Source: RACS-047 sp031553855 (GTDB taxonomy: Bacteria; Bacillota; Clostridia; Christensenellales; Pumilibacteraceae). Taken from it: a stretch of 30,464 nt of DNA. The stretch lies in NCBI GenBank assembly GCA_031553855.1, contig JAVBKW010000051.1:1-30464 (forward strand), read 5' to 3'. Position 1 is the first letter of the stretch, and each line of letters begins with the position of its first letter. The position numbers were made by a program, and so were the translations under genes. The notes beneath the pieces were generated by a model. That model did not search any database and was not told the DNA's origin. It saw only the letters and a program-made list of their open reading frames with translations. Positions 7,159-15,516 of this stretch are shown one piece after another.

Positions 7159-8169
7159 TTACTTATTGTCTACCTTAAACATATATGCGATAAGGTCTAA
7201 GCACTTATTGGAATAGCCCCACTCGTTGTCGTACCAGGAAACAAGCTTAAAGAATGTGTCGTTAAGCGCGATACCGGCTTTCTTATCGAAAATAGAGGTT
7301 CTGGGGTCTGTGAGGAAGTCGGAAGAAACGACTTCTTCTTCGGTGTAGCCGAGGATGCCTTTAAGATATGTTTCGCTAGCTTCTTTCATAGCAGCGCAAA
7401 CTTCGTCGTAAGATGCGGGTTTAGCAAGCTTAACTGTGAGGTCAACAACCGATACGTCGAGGGTGGGAACGCGGAAAGACATACCTGTGAGCTTGCCTTT
7501 AACTTCCGGAATAACAAGCGCGCACGCTTTTGCCGCGCCGGTGGACGACGGAATAATATTGCCGGCAGCCGCTCTTCCGCCTCTCCAGTCCTTGTTTGAA
7601 GGGCCGTCAACGGTTTTTTGAGTAGCTGTGGTCGAGTGAACGGTGGTCATAAGGCCTTCTACGATGCCGAACTTGTCTACAAGGACTTTCGTCATAGGCG
7701 CAAGGCAGTTCGTTGTGCAGGAAGCGTTTGAAACGACCTTCATATCCTTTGTGTATTTGTCAAGGTTTACGCCGCAAACGAAAGTGGGCGACGCGTCTTT
7801 AGCGGGAGCGGAAATAACTACCTTTTTAGCGCCGCCTTCAAAGTGAGCGGACGCAGCTTCGGTTGAGCAGAATACGCCGGTGGATTCAACGATGTATTCG
7901 GCGCCGCAGGATTTCCATGCGATAGCCTTAGGATCTTTTTCAGCAAAGAAGAATACTTCTTTTCCGTTTACAACAAGGCTCTTTTCTTTAACCTCGATCG
8001 TGCCCTCGAACCTGCCGTGCATTGTGTCGTACTTGAGCATATAAGCTGCGTAGGGAAGATCGATGAACGGATCGTTTACGCCTACAACCTGCATATCCTT
8101 TCTGTCAAGGCTTGCTCTGAAAACAAGACGGCCGATGCGGCCAAAACCGTTAATACCAACTTTGATCAT
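7159..8169 (-). CDS. gap: Type I glyceraldehyde-3-phosphate dehydrogenase (336 aa)
   Basis: Glycolytic enzyme: glyceraldehyde-3-phosphate + phosphate + NAD+ to 1,3-bisphosphoglycerate. Rossmann motif INGFGRIGR (residues 6-14), Asp33 at the NAD-selective position, and the active-site SNASCTTNC with catalytic Cys151 and partner His178 (TTVHSTTATQ). The C-terminus WYDNEWGYSNKCLDLI is standard. ATG with GGAGG 10 nt upstream and a good promoter. It is probably monocistronic, with its own promoter and terminator; the pgk-tpi-pgm-eno genes that often follow gap are not here. Confidence 0.97.
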   Translation of the reverse strand: MIKVGINGFGRIGRLVFRASLDRKDMQVVGVNDPFIDLPYAAYMLKYDTMHGRFEGTIEVKEKSLVVNGKEVFFFAEKDPKAIAWKSCGAEYIVESTGVFCSTEAASAHFEGGAKKVVISAPAKDASPTFVCGVNLDKYTKDMKVVSNASCTTNCLAPMTKVLVDKFGIVEGLMTTVHSTTATQKTVDGPSNKDWRGGRAAAGNIIPSSTGAAKACALVIPEVKGKLTGMSFRVPTLDVSVVDLTVKLAKPASYDEVCAAMKEASETYLKGILGYTEEEVVSSDFLTDPRTSIFDKKAGIALNDTFFKLVSWYDNEWGYSNKCLDLIAYMFKVDNK

Positions 8170-8212
8170 TTGAGTTTATCCTCCAAAAAATGTTTTTTTA
8201 CTTTGCTATTTA

Positions 8213-8241
8213 ATGATATACTTTTTTGAAATTTTTGACAA
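8213..8241 (-). promoter_or_regulatory. Sigma-A promoter of gap
   Basis: Minus-strand TTGTCA (8236-8241), 17-nt spacer, TATCAT (8213-8218), each 5 of 6 to consensus. It gives a short leader with the gap GGAGG site. Confidence 0.7.
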
Positions 8242-8280
8242 GCAAATTACTGTAAATTCTTCTAAACGGAAAATTTGTTT

Positions 8281-8787
8281 TTAGTTTTTGAACTTTTTGC
8301 CGAGATAAAGCCGCATTAAATCGCTAAGCTCTTTATTTGCATTCTGCTCTGTATTTTGCTTATCCAATACAAAAGCGTCGAATTTATTGAGAAACATAAG
8401 GATATAATTTTTTGTTTCTTCGGCACGGTATATTTGCCGCCAATCAAGTTCGGTTTGCGCCTCTTCTTGTCCGCCCGCCCCGCGCTTTAGCGTTATATGG
8501 ATTTTATCGTCTATTAAATAAGTGTAAACCGCTTGCTCTTTTATCTTTTTCCTTTCTCTTATATACATATAAAGAAATGAAAAGCCTAAAATGACATACG
8601 GCGCAGAGGCAACGCCGGCTAAAATAAACGCCGTTATGCCCCTGTCTAAATCCGCAAAATAGAGCGACAGCGCGACAAGAACAAGCGCGGCCGCCAAAAC
8701 GGTTATAAAATACAGCCACATTTTAAGCGCGCTCAATAAAAACGCTCTTAAAACATTGCTATTATAATGTGTTGTGACTTGTATCAA
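8281..8787 (-). CDS. YcxB-like membrane protein (168 aa)
   Basis: Two membrane segments (about residues 23-43 and 52-76) are followed by a soluble C-terminal domain with the pattern LDWRQIYRAEETKNYILMF, typical of the YcxB family, whose function is unknown. The frame starts with TTG at 8785-8787; no in-frame ATG lies early enough to keep the N-terminal segment, and the ribosome binding site (AAAGGCG) is weak. It begins 13 bp after the M29 aminopeptidase stop codon, so the two form an operon, probably with coupled translation. The aminopeptidase context does not suggest a mechanism. Confidence 0.72.
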   Translation of the reverse strand: MIQVTTHYNSNVLRAFLLSALKMWLYFITVLAAALVLVALSLYFADLDRGITAFILAGVASAPYVILGFSFLYMYIRERKKIKEQAVYTYLIDDKIHITLKRGAGGQEEAQTELDWRQIYRAEETKNYILMFLNKFDAFVLDKQNTEQNANKELSDLMRLYLGKKFKN

Positions 8788-8800
8788 ATCAACTGCGCCT

Positions 8801-9916
8801 TTAAATCAAGTTTTCGGGGTTTAAGCATTCCAATTCCTTAATTACAAACCTTCCGTTATCGCGTATCAGCTTTCCGTCAAAGTATATCTGGCCGCCGCCG
8901 TATTCGGGAGTTTGGATAAGCACTAAGTCCCAATGCAGCGCGGAATTATTGCCGTTGTTTGCGTCCTCATAGCAGCAGCCGGGCGTAAAGTGGATAGAGC
9001 CGGAAATTTTTTCGTCGAAAAGGATATCGCCCATAGGTTTTGTGATATACGGGTTGACGCCTATAGCAAACTCGCCGACATACCTTGCGCCCTCGTCCAC
9101 GTCGAATTCCGCTTTGATTTTTTCGGGATAATTACCGGTGCTTTCAATGATTTTGCCGTCCTTGAAAGTGAGACGGATGTTTTCAAATTTTACGCCGTTA
9201 TGGATTGAGGGCGCGTTATATGTGATAACTCCGTTGACGCTGTTTTTGACCGGAGCGGAATACACCTCGCCGTCCGGAATATTCATATGCCCGCTGCATT
9301 TTTTCGAGCCGATACCCTTTATCGAGAAGCTGATATCGGTATCCTTTGCAACAATGCGCACCTTGTCGGTTTTATTCATAAGCGTTTTTAAAGAGTCCAT
9401 CGCTTTGTCCATTTTTGAATAATCGAGGTTGCAGACGTTGAAGTAGAACTCCTCGAACTTTTCCGTACTCATGCCCGCAAGCTGGCTCATACCCTCGTTG
9501 GGGTAACGCAGGATGACCCATTTAGTTTTTGCCACGCGGATGTTATGATGAACGGGATGGCTGTATAGCGTTGAATATAAATCAAGCTTATCGCTTGTCA
9601 CGTCGCTCTGCTCGTAGCTGTTTTTCGCGCCGCGGATGCCGATATAGCACTGCATATCTTCCATTCTAAGCAGCGCGTACTTTCTTAAATTATCAAGATG
9701 CTCCTTGCTCGTGCCGTTTAGCAGCGCGCGCTGGATCTTAGAATCGAAAATCTCAACGTACGGGTATCCGCCCTTTTCATAAACGGCTTTGATAAGCTCC
9801 GTTATAAGCGGGCTGTCGATCTCATGAGCCTCTATCAAAACCTTCTCGCCTTTTTGAAGATTGACCGAATAATTGATCAAGTTTTTTGCCAAAACAGTAA
9901 GTCTTGAGTCTAACAT
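8801..9916 (-). CDS. M29 family aminopeptidase (371 aa)
   Basis: Metal-dependent exopeptidase of the AmpS/aminopeptidase T family, which removes N-terminal residues from peptides in the cytoplasm. Features: N-terminal LINYSVNLQKGEKVLIEA; a central DGEVYSAPV carrying a metal-ligand Glu; GARYVGEFAIGVNP; the histidine region SGSIHFTPG; and NNSALHWDLV near the C-terminus, all in family order. No signal peptide. An AAGGAG lies 13 nt before the ATG, a long spacing. It is the first gene of a two-gene operon with the YcxB-like gene. Transcription probably starts near 10171, leaving a hairpin-rich leader of about 255 nt. Confidence 0.92.
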   Translation of the reverse strand: MLDSRLTVLAKNLINYSVNLQKGEKVLIEAHEIDSPLITELIKAVYEKGGYPYVEIFDSKIQRALLNGTSKEHLDNLRKYALLRMEDMQCYIGIRGAKNSYEQSDVTSDKLDLYSTLYSHPVHHNIRVAKTKWVILRYPNEGMSQLAGMSTEKFEEFYFNVCNLDYSKMDKAMDSLKTLMNKTDKVRIVAKDTDISFSIKGIGSKKCSGHMNIPDGEVYSAPVKNSVNGVITYNAPSIHNGVKFENIRLTFKDGKIIESTGNYPEKIKAEFDVDEGARYVGEFAIGVNPYITKPMGDILFDEKISGSIHFTPGCCYEDANNGNNSALHWDLVLIQTPEYGGGQIYFDGKLIRDNGRFVIKELECLNPENLI

Positions 9917-10011
9917 AAATTTCTGCTTTCTCCTTGTTTGTATATATTAAGTATTAACATTTTAAGCGCTAAAGAAACTATAGCGGCAGCTATTATATTC
10001 GCTTAACTAAC

Positions 10012-10163
10012 AAAAGTGGTGTGCCGCTTTTGAAACGGCTTGTCTTTTTAGAAAAGCCGGGCAGCATGAAACGCTGCTTTAAAGTAACGCGCATAGAATT
10101 ATCGTGGCTGCGCCGCAAAAGCAAGCAAGGCTTGCTTTTATGAAAACCGCACACCGGTTTTCA
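10012..10163 (-). repeat. Hairpin-rich element in the aminopeptidase leader
   Basis: Consecutive stem-loops: AAAAGTGG/CCGCTTTT (10012-10031), CGGCTT/AAGCCG, GCAGC/GCTGC, AAGCAAGC/GCTTGCTT and GAAAACCG/CGGTTTTC (10143-10163). The outer hairpins are inverted relatives of each other (GTGGTGTGCC and CCGCACACCGG), so the whole block is a composite palindrome of about 150 bp. It lies within the predicted 5' leader of the M29-ycxB operon. It may be an inserted repeat or a regulatory RNA. Confidence 0.6.
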
Positions 10164-10177
10164 AGTTAATTGACTAT

Positions 10178-10206
10178 ATTATATCTGCATTACGAAAAAA
10201 TGTCAA
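10178..10206 (-). promoter_or_regulatory. Consensus sigma-A promoter for the M29-ycxB operon
   Basis: Minus-strand TTGACA (10201-10206), 17-nt spacer, TATAAT (10178-10183): a perfect match to consensus. Two further TTGACA-like boxes lie just upstream (10236-10250, TTGACATTTTGACA). It sits after the terminator of the Hint-protein gene, so it starts a new transcript. Confidence 0.8.
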
Positions 10207-10261
10207 ATTATTCGGGGTCGTTCTCCCCTACCCTGTCAAAATGTCAAAACTCAGGATATTT

Positions 10262-10283
10262 AAAAAACATCGCCGAAGCGATG
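10262..10283 (-). terminator. Intrinsic terminator of the lipoprotein-Hint operon
   Basis: Stem CATCGC/GCGATG closed by a TTCG tetraloop and followed by TTTTTT on the minus strand, about 30 bp after the stop codon of the Hint protein gene. Confidence 0.85.
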
Positions 10284-10314
10284 CTTTTTAAAATAACCTT
10301 AGTTTTGCTTTTTG

Positions 10315-12771
10315 TTACAACTCTGTAAAGAAATCTGCATATTTTGCAAATAAGTTACCGAGAGTTTCAAAATCTATCAAGCCTTTAGCGATAGAAACTT
10401 TTAAATACTGTCCGCCAAATGCGTCAAAAACCAATTCCGGCACAGGCAGAATTTCCGAAAATTCCTCATACGTAAACAATCCATATTCTTCCACGTCCGC
10501 TAAAAACGCCGCTTGGTCATATTGCATTGAAACGCCGTCAACCTCGAATATGTTTATCAACCCTTCAGTCGCTCCAGGCATCGACAACATGCCGTTCACG
10601 TAAATACACAAGTGCCCGAACGTGACAGGGCTCCATGCAATAGTAAACTCTTTTTCGAGCACTACGTCCGTGAGCTGAACCCTTGTCCACGCCAAATTAC
10701 CGCTTGAATCCGTTATCTGTTTATTGAACCAATGCCCCAAATATTGCGCGGCATCATCTCTTAATAAAACATATCGATTAAGGTCAAAATCCCAGAACGC
10801 ATGCTCGGATATAATTTTTAAGTCAGTTCCATCCGAAAAATACAAGTGTATTATCTCGTATTCGCGGTAGTCATCTCTATCAATAAACAAAATCGGCGCA
10901 GCATCAAAACTTCCGGTTTTTAAGTTCCAGACAAGCAGCATTTCATTACCTGTTAGATTTTCAACTGCTTTTTGAGTTCCATCGGCAAGAGTGATTTGAG
11001 TTCCCGTAGCAATACAACTCTTTTCTTCATATAATGCAATAAGAGAATTATAATCAGTATTTATAGTATAATAAATTGTTTCTGAAGTTGATAAAAGAAT
11101 ATATGAATAGCTACCACCCGGTATTATCCAACGACTAAACTTGTACCCATTTGGCGCTGTCGGCGCAGTTATGCTATATGTGCTACCATATGTTACTGTT
11201 TTATAATCAACATGACTATGAAAAGTCGCATAATAACCATTTCCGTCATTAACATAAATTCGTGATTTTTCCGTATTATCGTCTTTAATATAAACTCTAA
11301 TTCTAAAAAAGAAAGTTAATGGTTCCCAACATGCATAAAGCGTCGTTGTTTCGCTTATATTCCAAGTCCTAACACTTTCCATGTTAGACGTATAATATTG
11401 AGTACCTGTCCCATTAATTCCAGTATAATATCCGGCAAAAACACTTCCTGTCCGCGAAGGGGCTGTTGCATATGGCATGCTCGAACCATATGTAACTAAA
11501 ACGTCATTTGATCCTCCACTGCCGCCCTGCTTATTAAATATGGCAGTATAGTTATATACATTAGAATTCGGATTATATTCTGTGTAGTTGAAACTAGAAT
11601 ATACGGTGTGTTTATCTCCAACTGACGCAGAAACCGTTATGCCCGGCTTTGAACCAATCGTCCAACCAAACGAAGTGCTTACATCAACTGATTTATGTAA
11701 GTGCTCATATCGAGAAAAAAGATTAAAACCAGGCTCGGCTATATTATTAACTCTGGCTTTTGCTCTTATATAATAAGTCAAGTCATTTACAGTGTGAGAA
11801 ATTAATAATCCAATGTAAGGGTCATAGTAAGAGGAATTTTTCGGAAGGGCATATGTGTAATAAACACCAGAAGGGTTTACAACTCTATCTATATTATATT
11901 TTTCATTTTCAAAATGCTCACTACTAAATACCTGATTTTCACCTGAAATACTCATGTGCCCCATATCGTATGACTCTTTTGAATAGATATCATAATAATT
12001 CGCTGACCATGCACAACAATTTGCATAAAGCGAAAAGCCGTCAGTAAATGCTTGGATAGGACTTGTTAGCCACACAAATGAAGCAGAAAAATTGAACCAT
12101 CCCTGTTCATTGTTCTGTTCGCTCGGAATAAGATAATCACTTCTTGTCGTAATTTTCATATAGTCAATTGTATCTTCCTGAAAACCATGATTACCTCCGG
12201 CAACAGCGGCAGCAACGATTGTTGAGTCTGCGTTTTCTTGCGAAAAAAATTGATCGTTGTGAGTTTGTAAGACTAGTTGTTGTGTTTGCAATTCTCTTTC
12301 TGCGTTAACAGCATCGGCTGCTTTTAAACATTCCTCTTTACTCAGGATAACCTGATTCCCATTTTTATCTACGCTTAAATACTGTTGATTGACAGTAATT
12401 TCACTTGATGATTCCATTAACAGGTTAATCTCTTGCTGACCGATTTTTTCAATCTCTTCATTAGAATAACCCAATTCCAAATATACTTCTTTGTATATTT
12501 CAGACTTGGACATCTTTCTTTTTTCTAAACCTGATTTTAACTCAGTAAGATTTTCCTTGCTAATAAAGGACTTGTTCTCCTTGCCATCTTGAGAATGCGC
12601 AACAAAATCACTGGCCTGCAATTGACTTGCAGCTTCAGTATCTGCAGTTTTTACAGTTGAGAATTCAGCATTTGCAATTTTTACAGTTGATAACTGCGAA
12701 AATAAAATGGAGCTTACCAAAAGCAATACTAATGCTAAGCCGATGAATAGTTTTTGTTTTGTCCTTGACAT
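10315..12771 (-). CDS. Secreted InlB-repeat protein with C-terminal Hint domain (818 aa)
   Basis: An N-terminal signal peptide (hydrophobic stretch about residues 9-27, likely cleavage after IANA) marks export. Residues about 40-170 are charged, helical and Gln/Glu rich. A Tyr/Ser-rich beta region follows. Around 415-490 is an InlB B-repeat-like (Flg_new) module with VTYGSSMPYATAPSRTGSVF and ETTTLYACW; a second degenerate copy follows. A Hint (hedgehog/intein) domain starts at Cys586 in CIATGTQITLADG, with a block-B-like SEHAFW (His657), and runs to about 732. An 86-aa acidic tail ends the protein. Hint domains cleave their own backbone at the leading Cys; the C-terminal His-Asn needed for splicing is not evident, so splicing is unlikely. 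ATG with AGGAGG. Second gene of an operon behind the lipoprotein. Confidence 0.8.
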   Translation of the reverse strand: MSRTKQKLFIGLALVLLLVSSILFSQLSTVKIANAEFSTVKTADTEAASQLQASDFVAHSQDGKENKSFISKENLTELKSGLEKRKMSKSEIYKEVYLELGYSNEEIEKIGQQEINLLMESSSEITVNQQYLSVDKNGNQVILSKEECLKAADAVNAERELQTQQLVLQTHNDQFFSQENADSTIVAAAVAGGNHGFQEDTIDYMKITTRSDYLIPSEQNNEQGWFNFSASFVWLTSPIQAFTDGFSLYANCCAWSANYYDIYSKESYDMGHMSISGENQVFSSEHFENEKYNIDRVVNPSGVYYTYALPKNSSYYDPYIGLLISHTVNDLTYYIRAKARVNNIAEPGFNLFSRYEHLHKSVDVSTSFGWTIGSKPGITVSASVGDKHTVYSSFNYTEYNPNSNVYNYTAIFNKQGGSGGSNDVLVTYGSSMPYATAPSRTGSVFAGYYTGINGTGTQYYTSNMESVRTWNISETTTLYACWEPLTFFFRIRVYIKDDNTEKSRIYVNDGNGYYATFHSHVDYKTVTYGSTYSITAPTAPNGYKFSRWIIPGGSYSYILLSTSETIYYTINTDYNSLIALYEEKSCIATGTQITLADGTQKAVENLTGNEMLLVWNLKTGSFDAAPILFIDRDDYREYEIIHLYFSDGTDLKIISEHAFWDFDLNRYVLLRDDAAQYLGHWFNKQITDSSGNLAWTRVQLTDVVLEKEFTIAWSPVTFGHLCIYVNGMLSMPGATEGLINIFEVDGVSMQYDQAAFLADVEEYGLFTYEEFSEILPVPELVFDAFGGQYLKVSIAKGLIDFETLGNLFAKYADFFTEL

Positions 12772-12812
12772 ATAAACCTCCTAAATTTGTTTTTTTAACT
12801 CGTCTGTGAAAA

Positions 12813-13931
12813 TTAAGAATTTCTTAATAATCCGTATATTTCTCCTGTATACAGCGCGTTTAATTCACCTGTAAATGAACAGTTCCTCACATAATCTTCT
12901 GTTTTGTCAAAGCTTGAATTAAAGCCGGAACGTTGACCTATCATGCCGCCTGCGTAAAGCTTTCCGCGGATTGCCCCTTCGGCAATACAGTCGATCAACC
13001 ATAGATTCTCGTAACCTAATCCTATGATACCGCCTGAGCCTCCGGATTCAGCGGACGATGTATTTTCCACCGCGCCTTTGAAATGACTATTAAACATTAT
13101 TCCTCTGGAAAACGCGCCGGCAATCCCGCCTACTGAACTTTGCGAAACAACTAAACCGTCTACCTTGCAATTACGTATCACACTGCCGACTGCATATCCG
13201 CAAACTCCTCCGGCATTGAGATCCCTGTCAATAACAGCTGTAGTGTCAATGCAAATATCTTCTAAAATCAACCCGTCGACATAAGCGCCGAATAAAGTTT
13301 CAAACAGCCCTAGACCTAAGTCATTACTTCGAGAATCGGGGCGGTTTGCCACCGAACGAATGGTCATATTTTTAATTTTATATCCATCCGGATTTATAAA
13401 CATTCCCCTAAAAGAGTTAACATAATTACCGTCTGCCGAATATTTTGCAATCGGCAGCCAATCATCAAAATCTTTAAGGTCTAAGTTGCTTTTCAATATA
13501 TAAGCGCCCTTTTCATTTTTACACATATCCGCCAAGTCCTGGACAGTTTTTATTTCAGTCATTTTAAACGGATTCACAACGTACACATACACAGTAAATG
13601 TAATCGAGCCGCTCTTCTCGGTGTATATTGTGACTTTTGCGTCTGACATACCAGTATCAATGCCTCGGATTTCGTTTCCTTTCACTTTGAATATTTTTTT
13701 ATTGCCGCTGACCATTTCAACTTTTTTTATGTCCTGAACATAATTTCCAAACAGCTCGGCAAAATCCAACTCTAACTTTTGGCCAGCATTTAAAAAAACG
13801 TAAGCTGAGTCACCCGCGTCAAGCACATCACCGCCATAAGAGTACGATGAAGAGCATCCTGAAAATATGAGCATCATACACATCAAAATTAACAACAACA
13901 TTGCCGACAATATTCTTTTACTTTTTAGCAT
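12813..13931 (-). CDS. Lipoprotein with GLUG-like beta-helix repeats (372 aa)
   Basis: A lipoprotein signal ends in the lipobox FSGC with Cys26 as lipidation site. An Ig-like segment (about 40-120) precedes a repeat region with DLKDFDDWLPIA, then GLUG-type turns: AGGVCGYAVGSVIRNC, VGGIAGAFSRG, GGIIGLGYENLWLIDC and AGGMIGQRSG. This pattern predicts a right-handed beta-helix exposed on the cell surface. The same order of motifs occurs in the ectodomain of the GLUG-LuxR membrane protein at 17.4 kb. It lies 41 bp upstream of the Hint protein gene and probably shares its transcript. Function unknown; adhesion or surface binding is an inference. Confidence 0.75.
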   Translation of the reverse strand: MLKSKRILSAMLLLILMCMMLIFSGCSSSYSYGGDVLDAGDSAYVFLNAGQKLELDFAELFGNYVQDIKKVEMVSGNKKIFKVKGNEIRGIDTGMSDAKVTIYTEKSGSITFTVYVYVVNPFKMTEIKTVQDLADMCKNEKGAYILKSNLDLKDFDDWLPIAKYSADGNYVNSFRGMFINPDGYKIKNMTIRSVANRPDSRSNDLGLGLFETLFGAYVDGLILEDICIDTTAVIDRDLNAGGVCGYAVGSVIRNCKVDGLVVSQSSVGGIAGAFSRGIMFNSHFKGAVENTSSAESGGSGGIIGLGYENLWLIDCIAEGAIRGKLYAGGMIGQRSGFNSSFDKTEDYVRNCSFTGELNALYTGEIYGLLRNS

Positions 13932-14141
13932 AAATTTTTTTAACCTCGCAAAGTTTTTTTAATTACCTTTTTAAACATTTTGTTAATTCTTATGCACTAC
14001 AAAAAGGCATCGACACTATTTTTCACATTGGCTTGCACCCCCTTTGTGAAAAACCTTATATATACATAATAACATTTTATTTCCAAAATATGGGAGAAAT
14101 GATAAAAGAAAATAAAGTTTACCGCAATTCTCTATTAAAAA

Positions 14142-14212
14142 GTGACAAATGGGAACAGGCGTACTTGTTGACAAACCTTATTTTCGCAAATAAACCTGTC
14201 CCCATTTGTCCC
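14142..14212. repeat. Inverted repeat with GGGACAAATGGG-type arms
   Basis: Arms 14142-14159 (GTGACAAATGGGAACAGG) and 14195-14212 match 16 of 18 as inverted copies across a 35-nt loop. The right side continues with a second CCATTTGTC, a partial direct duplication. It abuts the 49-bp dispersed repeat. Confidence 0.65.
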
Positions 14213-14242
14213 ATTTGTCTCACGTTAGTTATAATCCGCCCC

Positions 14243-14291
14243 GCCCCCGAGTATCACCGGCAAAACGCATACCCCTGTTTTTGCCTTTTGG
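14243..14291 (+). repeat. Dispersed 49-bp repeat, copy A
   Basis: Matches 29561-29609 in reverse complement at 45 of 49 positions; all four differences are C here against T there. Contains GAGTATCACCGGCAAAA and a GGCAAAA/TTTTGCC hairpin. Confidence 0.85.
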
Positions 14292-14356
14292 GTAAACTTA
14301 AAACAAAGGTGTGAATTGACATGTGAATTTATATTTATATTATTAACAAAAATTGC

Positions 14357-14385
14357 TTTTCAAAAGTCTTAAATAGTAGTATAAT
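14357..14385 (+). promoter_or_regulatory. Sigma-A promoter of fba
   Basis: TTTTCA (14357-14362), 17-nt spacer, consensus TATAAT (14380-14385). The start site near 14392 leaves a short leader that contains GGGAGG. Confidence 0.65.
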
Positions 14386-14415
14386 GAGTCGTAGTATTTT
14401 TTGGGAGGGCTTTTT

Positions 14416-15345
14416 ATGCCATTAGTAGGTACAAAGGAAATGTTTAAAAAAGCATACGAGGGCGGCTATGCTATCGGAGCTTTTAACGTCAACAATATGG
14501 AGATGATACAGGGTATTGTCGAGGCCGGAAAAGAAGAAAAGGCTCCGCTTATACTCCAGGTTTCGTCCGGCGCGCGCAAATACGCAAACCCCAGATATCT
14601 GCGCAAGCTCGTTGAGGCTGCGGTTGAAGATTCCGGGCTTCCTATTGCGCTCCATCTTGACCACGGCGATACTTACGACCTTTGCATATCGGCAATAAAC
14701 GACGGCTTTACTTCAGTTATGATCGACGCCTCGCACCACTCTTTTGAAGAAAACATCAAAATAACGGCGGAAGTCGTTAAATTTGCGCACGACAGAGGAG
14801 TTTCGGTTGAGGCCGAGCTTGGGCGTCTTGCAGGAATTGAGGACGCTGTTAACGTATCGGCGGCGGACGCCAGCTATACGGACCCCGCTCAGGTCGAAGA
14901 GTTCGTTTCACGCACCGGAGTAGACTCTCTTGCAATAGCAATCGGAACAAGCCACGGCGCGTTCAAATTTAAGGGCGAGGCAAAATTGAGATTCGACATT
15001 CTAGAAGAAGTCGGACGCCGCCTGCCCGGTTTCCCTATCGTTTTACACGGAGCAAGCTCCGTTCTTCCTGAATACGTTAAGATCATTCAGGAAAACGGCG
15101 GTTCGATGCCCGGAGCTAAAGGCGTGCCTGAGGAAATGCTCAGAAAAGCCGCAAGCTTAGCCGTTTGCAAAATCAATATCGACTCCGACCTGCGTATGGC
15201 TTTCACGGCGGCGGTCAGAAAACACTTCAATGATAATCCCGCTCATTTCGACCCCCGCCAGTATTTAGCTCCGGCAAGAGAAATGATAAAGCAGTGCGTC
15301 AAGCATAAGCTTGTGAACGTGCTGGGCTGCAACAACAAGATTTAG
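14416..15345 (+). CDS. fba: Class II fructose-bisphosphate aldolase (309 aa)
   Basis: Zinc-dependent aldolase splitting fructose-1,6-bisphosphate into dihydroxyacetone phosphate and glyceraldehyde-3-phosphate. Family features in order: GAFNVNNMEM (21-30), HLDHGDTYD with catalytic-type Asp82 and zinc-type His83, VMIDASHHSFEENI, VEAELGRLAG, GTSHGAFKF with a zinc-ligand-type His, VLHGASS, and a C-terminal substrate-binding INIDSDLR. The start is the ATG at 14416 behind GGGAGG, not the TTG at 14401, which is the base just before that ribosome binding site. Own promoter and terminator, so probably monocistronic. Tagatose-bisphosphate aldolase is the close alternative; a glycolytic role is likelier. 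Confidence 0.94.
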   Translation: MPLVGTKEMFKKAYEGGYAIGAFNVNNMEMIQGIVEAGKEEKAPLILQVSSGARKYANPRYLRKLVEAAVEDSGLPIALHLDHGDTYDLCISAINDGFTSVMIDASHHSFEENIKITAEVVKFAHDRGVSVEAELGRLAGIEDAVNVSAADASYTDPAQVEEFVSRTGVDSLAIAIGTSHGAFKFKGEAKLRFDILEEVGRRLPGFPIVLHGASSVLPEYVKIIQENGGSMPGAKGVPEEMLRKAASLAVCKINIDSDLRMAFTAAVRKHFNDNPAHFDPRQYLAPAREMIKQCVKHKLVNVLGCNNKI

Positions 15346-15378
15346 AATTTTAAGATACTTTTTAATCTATATTTTAAT

Positions 15379-15415
15379 AAGAACGCGGTTTATAAAAAAA
15401 TCGCGTTCTTTTTTT
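15379..15415 (+). terminator. Intrinsic terminator of fba
   Basis: Stem AAGAACGCG/CGCGTTCTT with an AT-rich loop, followed by a T run, about 35 bp after the stop codon. Confidence 0.9.
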
Positions 15416-15481
15416 GCAGTTTTTTCAATTTAGTTTTTTTTCGATTAAGCAGCAGATTTTTTTAGTTCTCAATCTTTCTTA

Positions 15482-15510
15482 TTGACTGTTTTATCAATAA
15501 CATTTATAAT
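15482..15510 (+). promoter_or_regulatory. Sigma-A promoter giving a leaderless SDR mRNA
   Basis: TTGACT (15482-15487), 17-nt spacer, consensus TATAAT (15505-15510). Only 6 nt separate the -10 box from the ATG at 15517, so transcription should start at or beside the initiating A. No Shine-Dalgarno is present. Confidence 0.82.
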
Positions 15511-15516
15511 AATTTT

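Larger units (their letters stand above)
13932..14415. other. Divergent spacer between the lipoprotein gene and fba
   Basis: No gene is supported; frames here lack ribosome binding sites and are built from repeat sequence. It holds a GGGAC/GTCCC hairpin (14142-14212), a 49-bp dispersed repeat (14243-14291) and the fba promoter (14357-14385). I see no clear promoter for the lipoprotein gene. Confidence 0.6.

Noticed and set aside
10315..12771. The Hint protein as an intein or polymorphic toxin
   Set aside because: There is no downstream splicing His-Asn or extein continuation, no toxin domain after Hint and no immunity-like gene beside it.
14033..14314. Apparent 93-aa protein between the lipoprotein gene and fba
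   Set aside because: It lacks a ribosome binding site and is built from the inverted repeat and the 49-bp dispersed repeat; composition is not protein-like.
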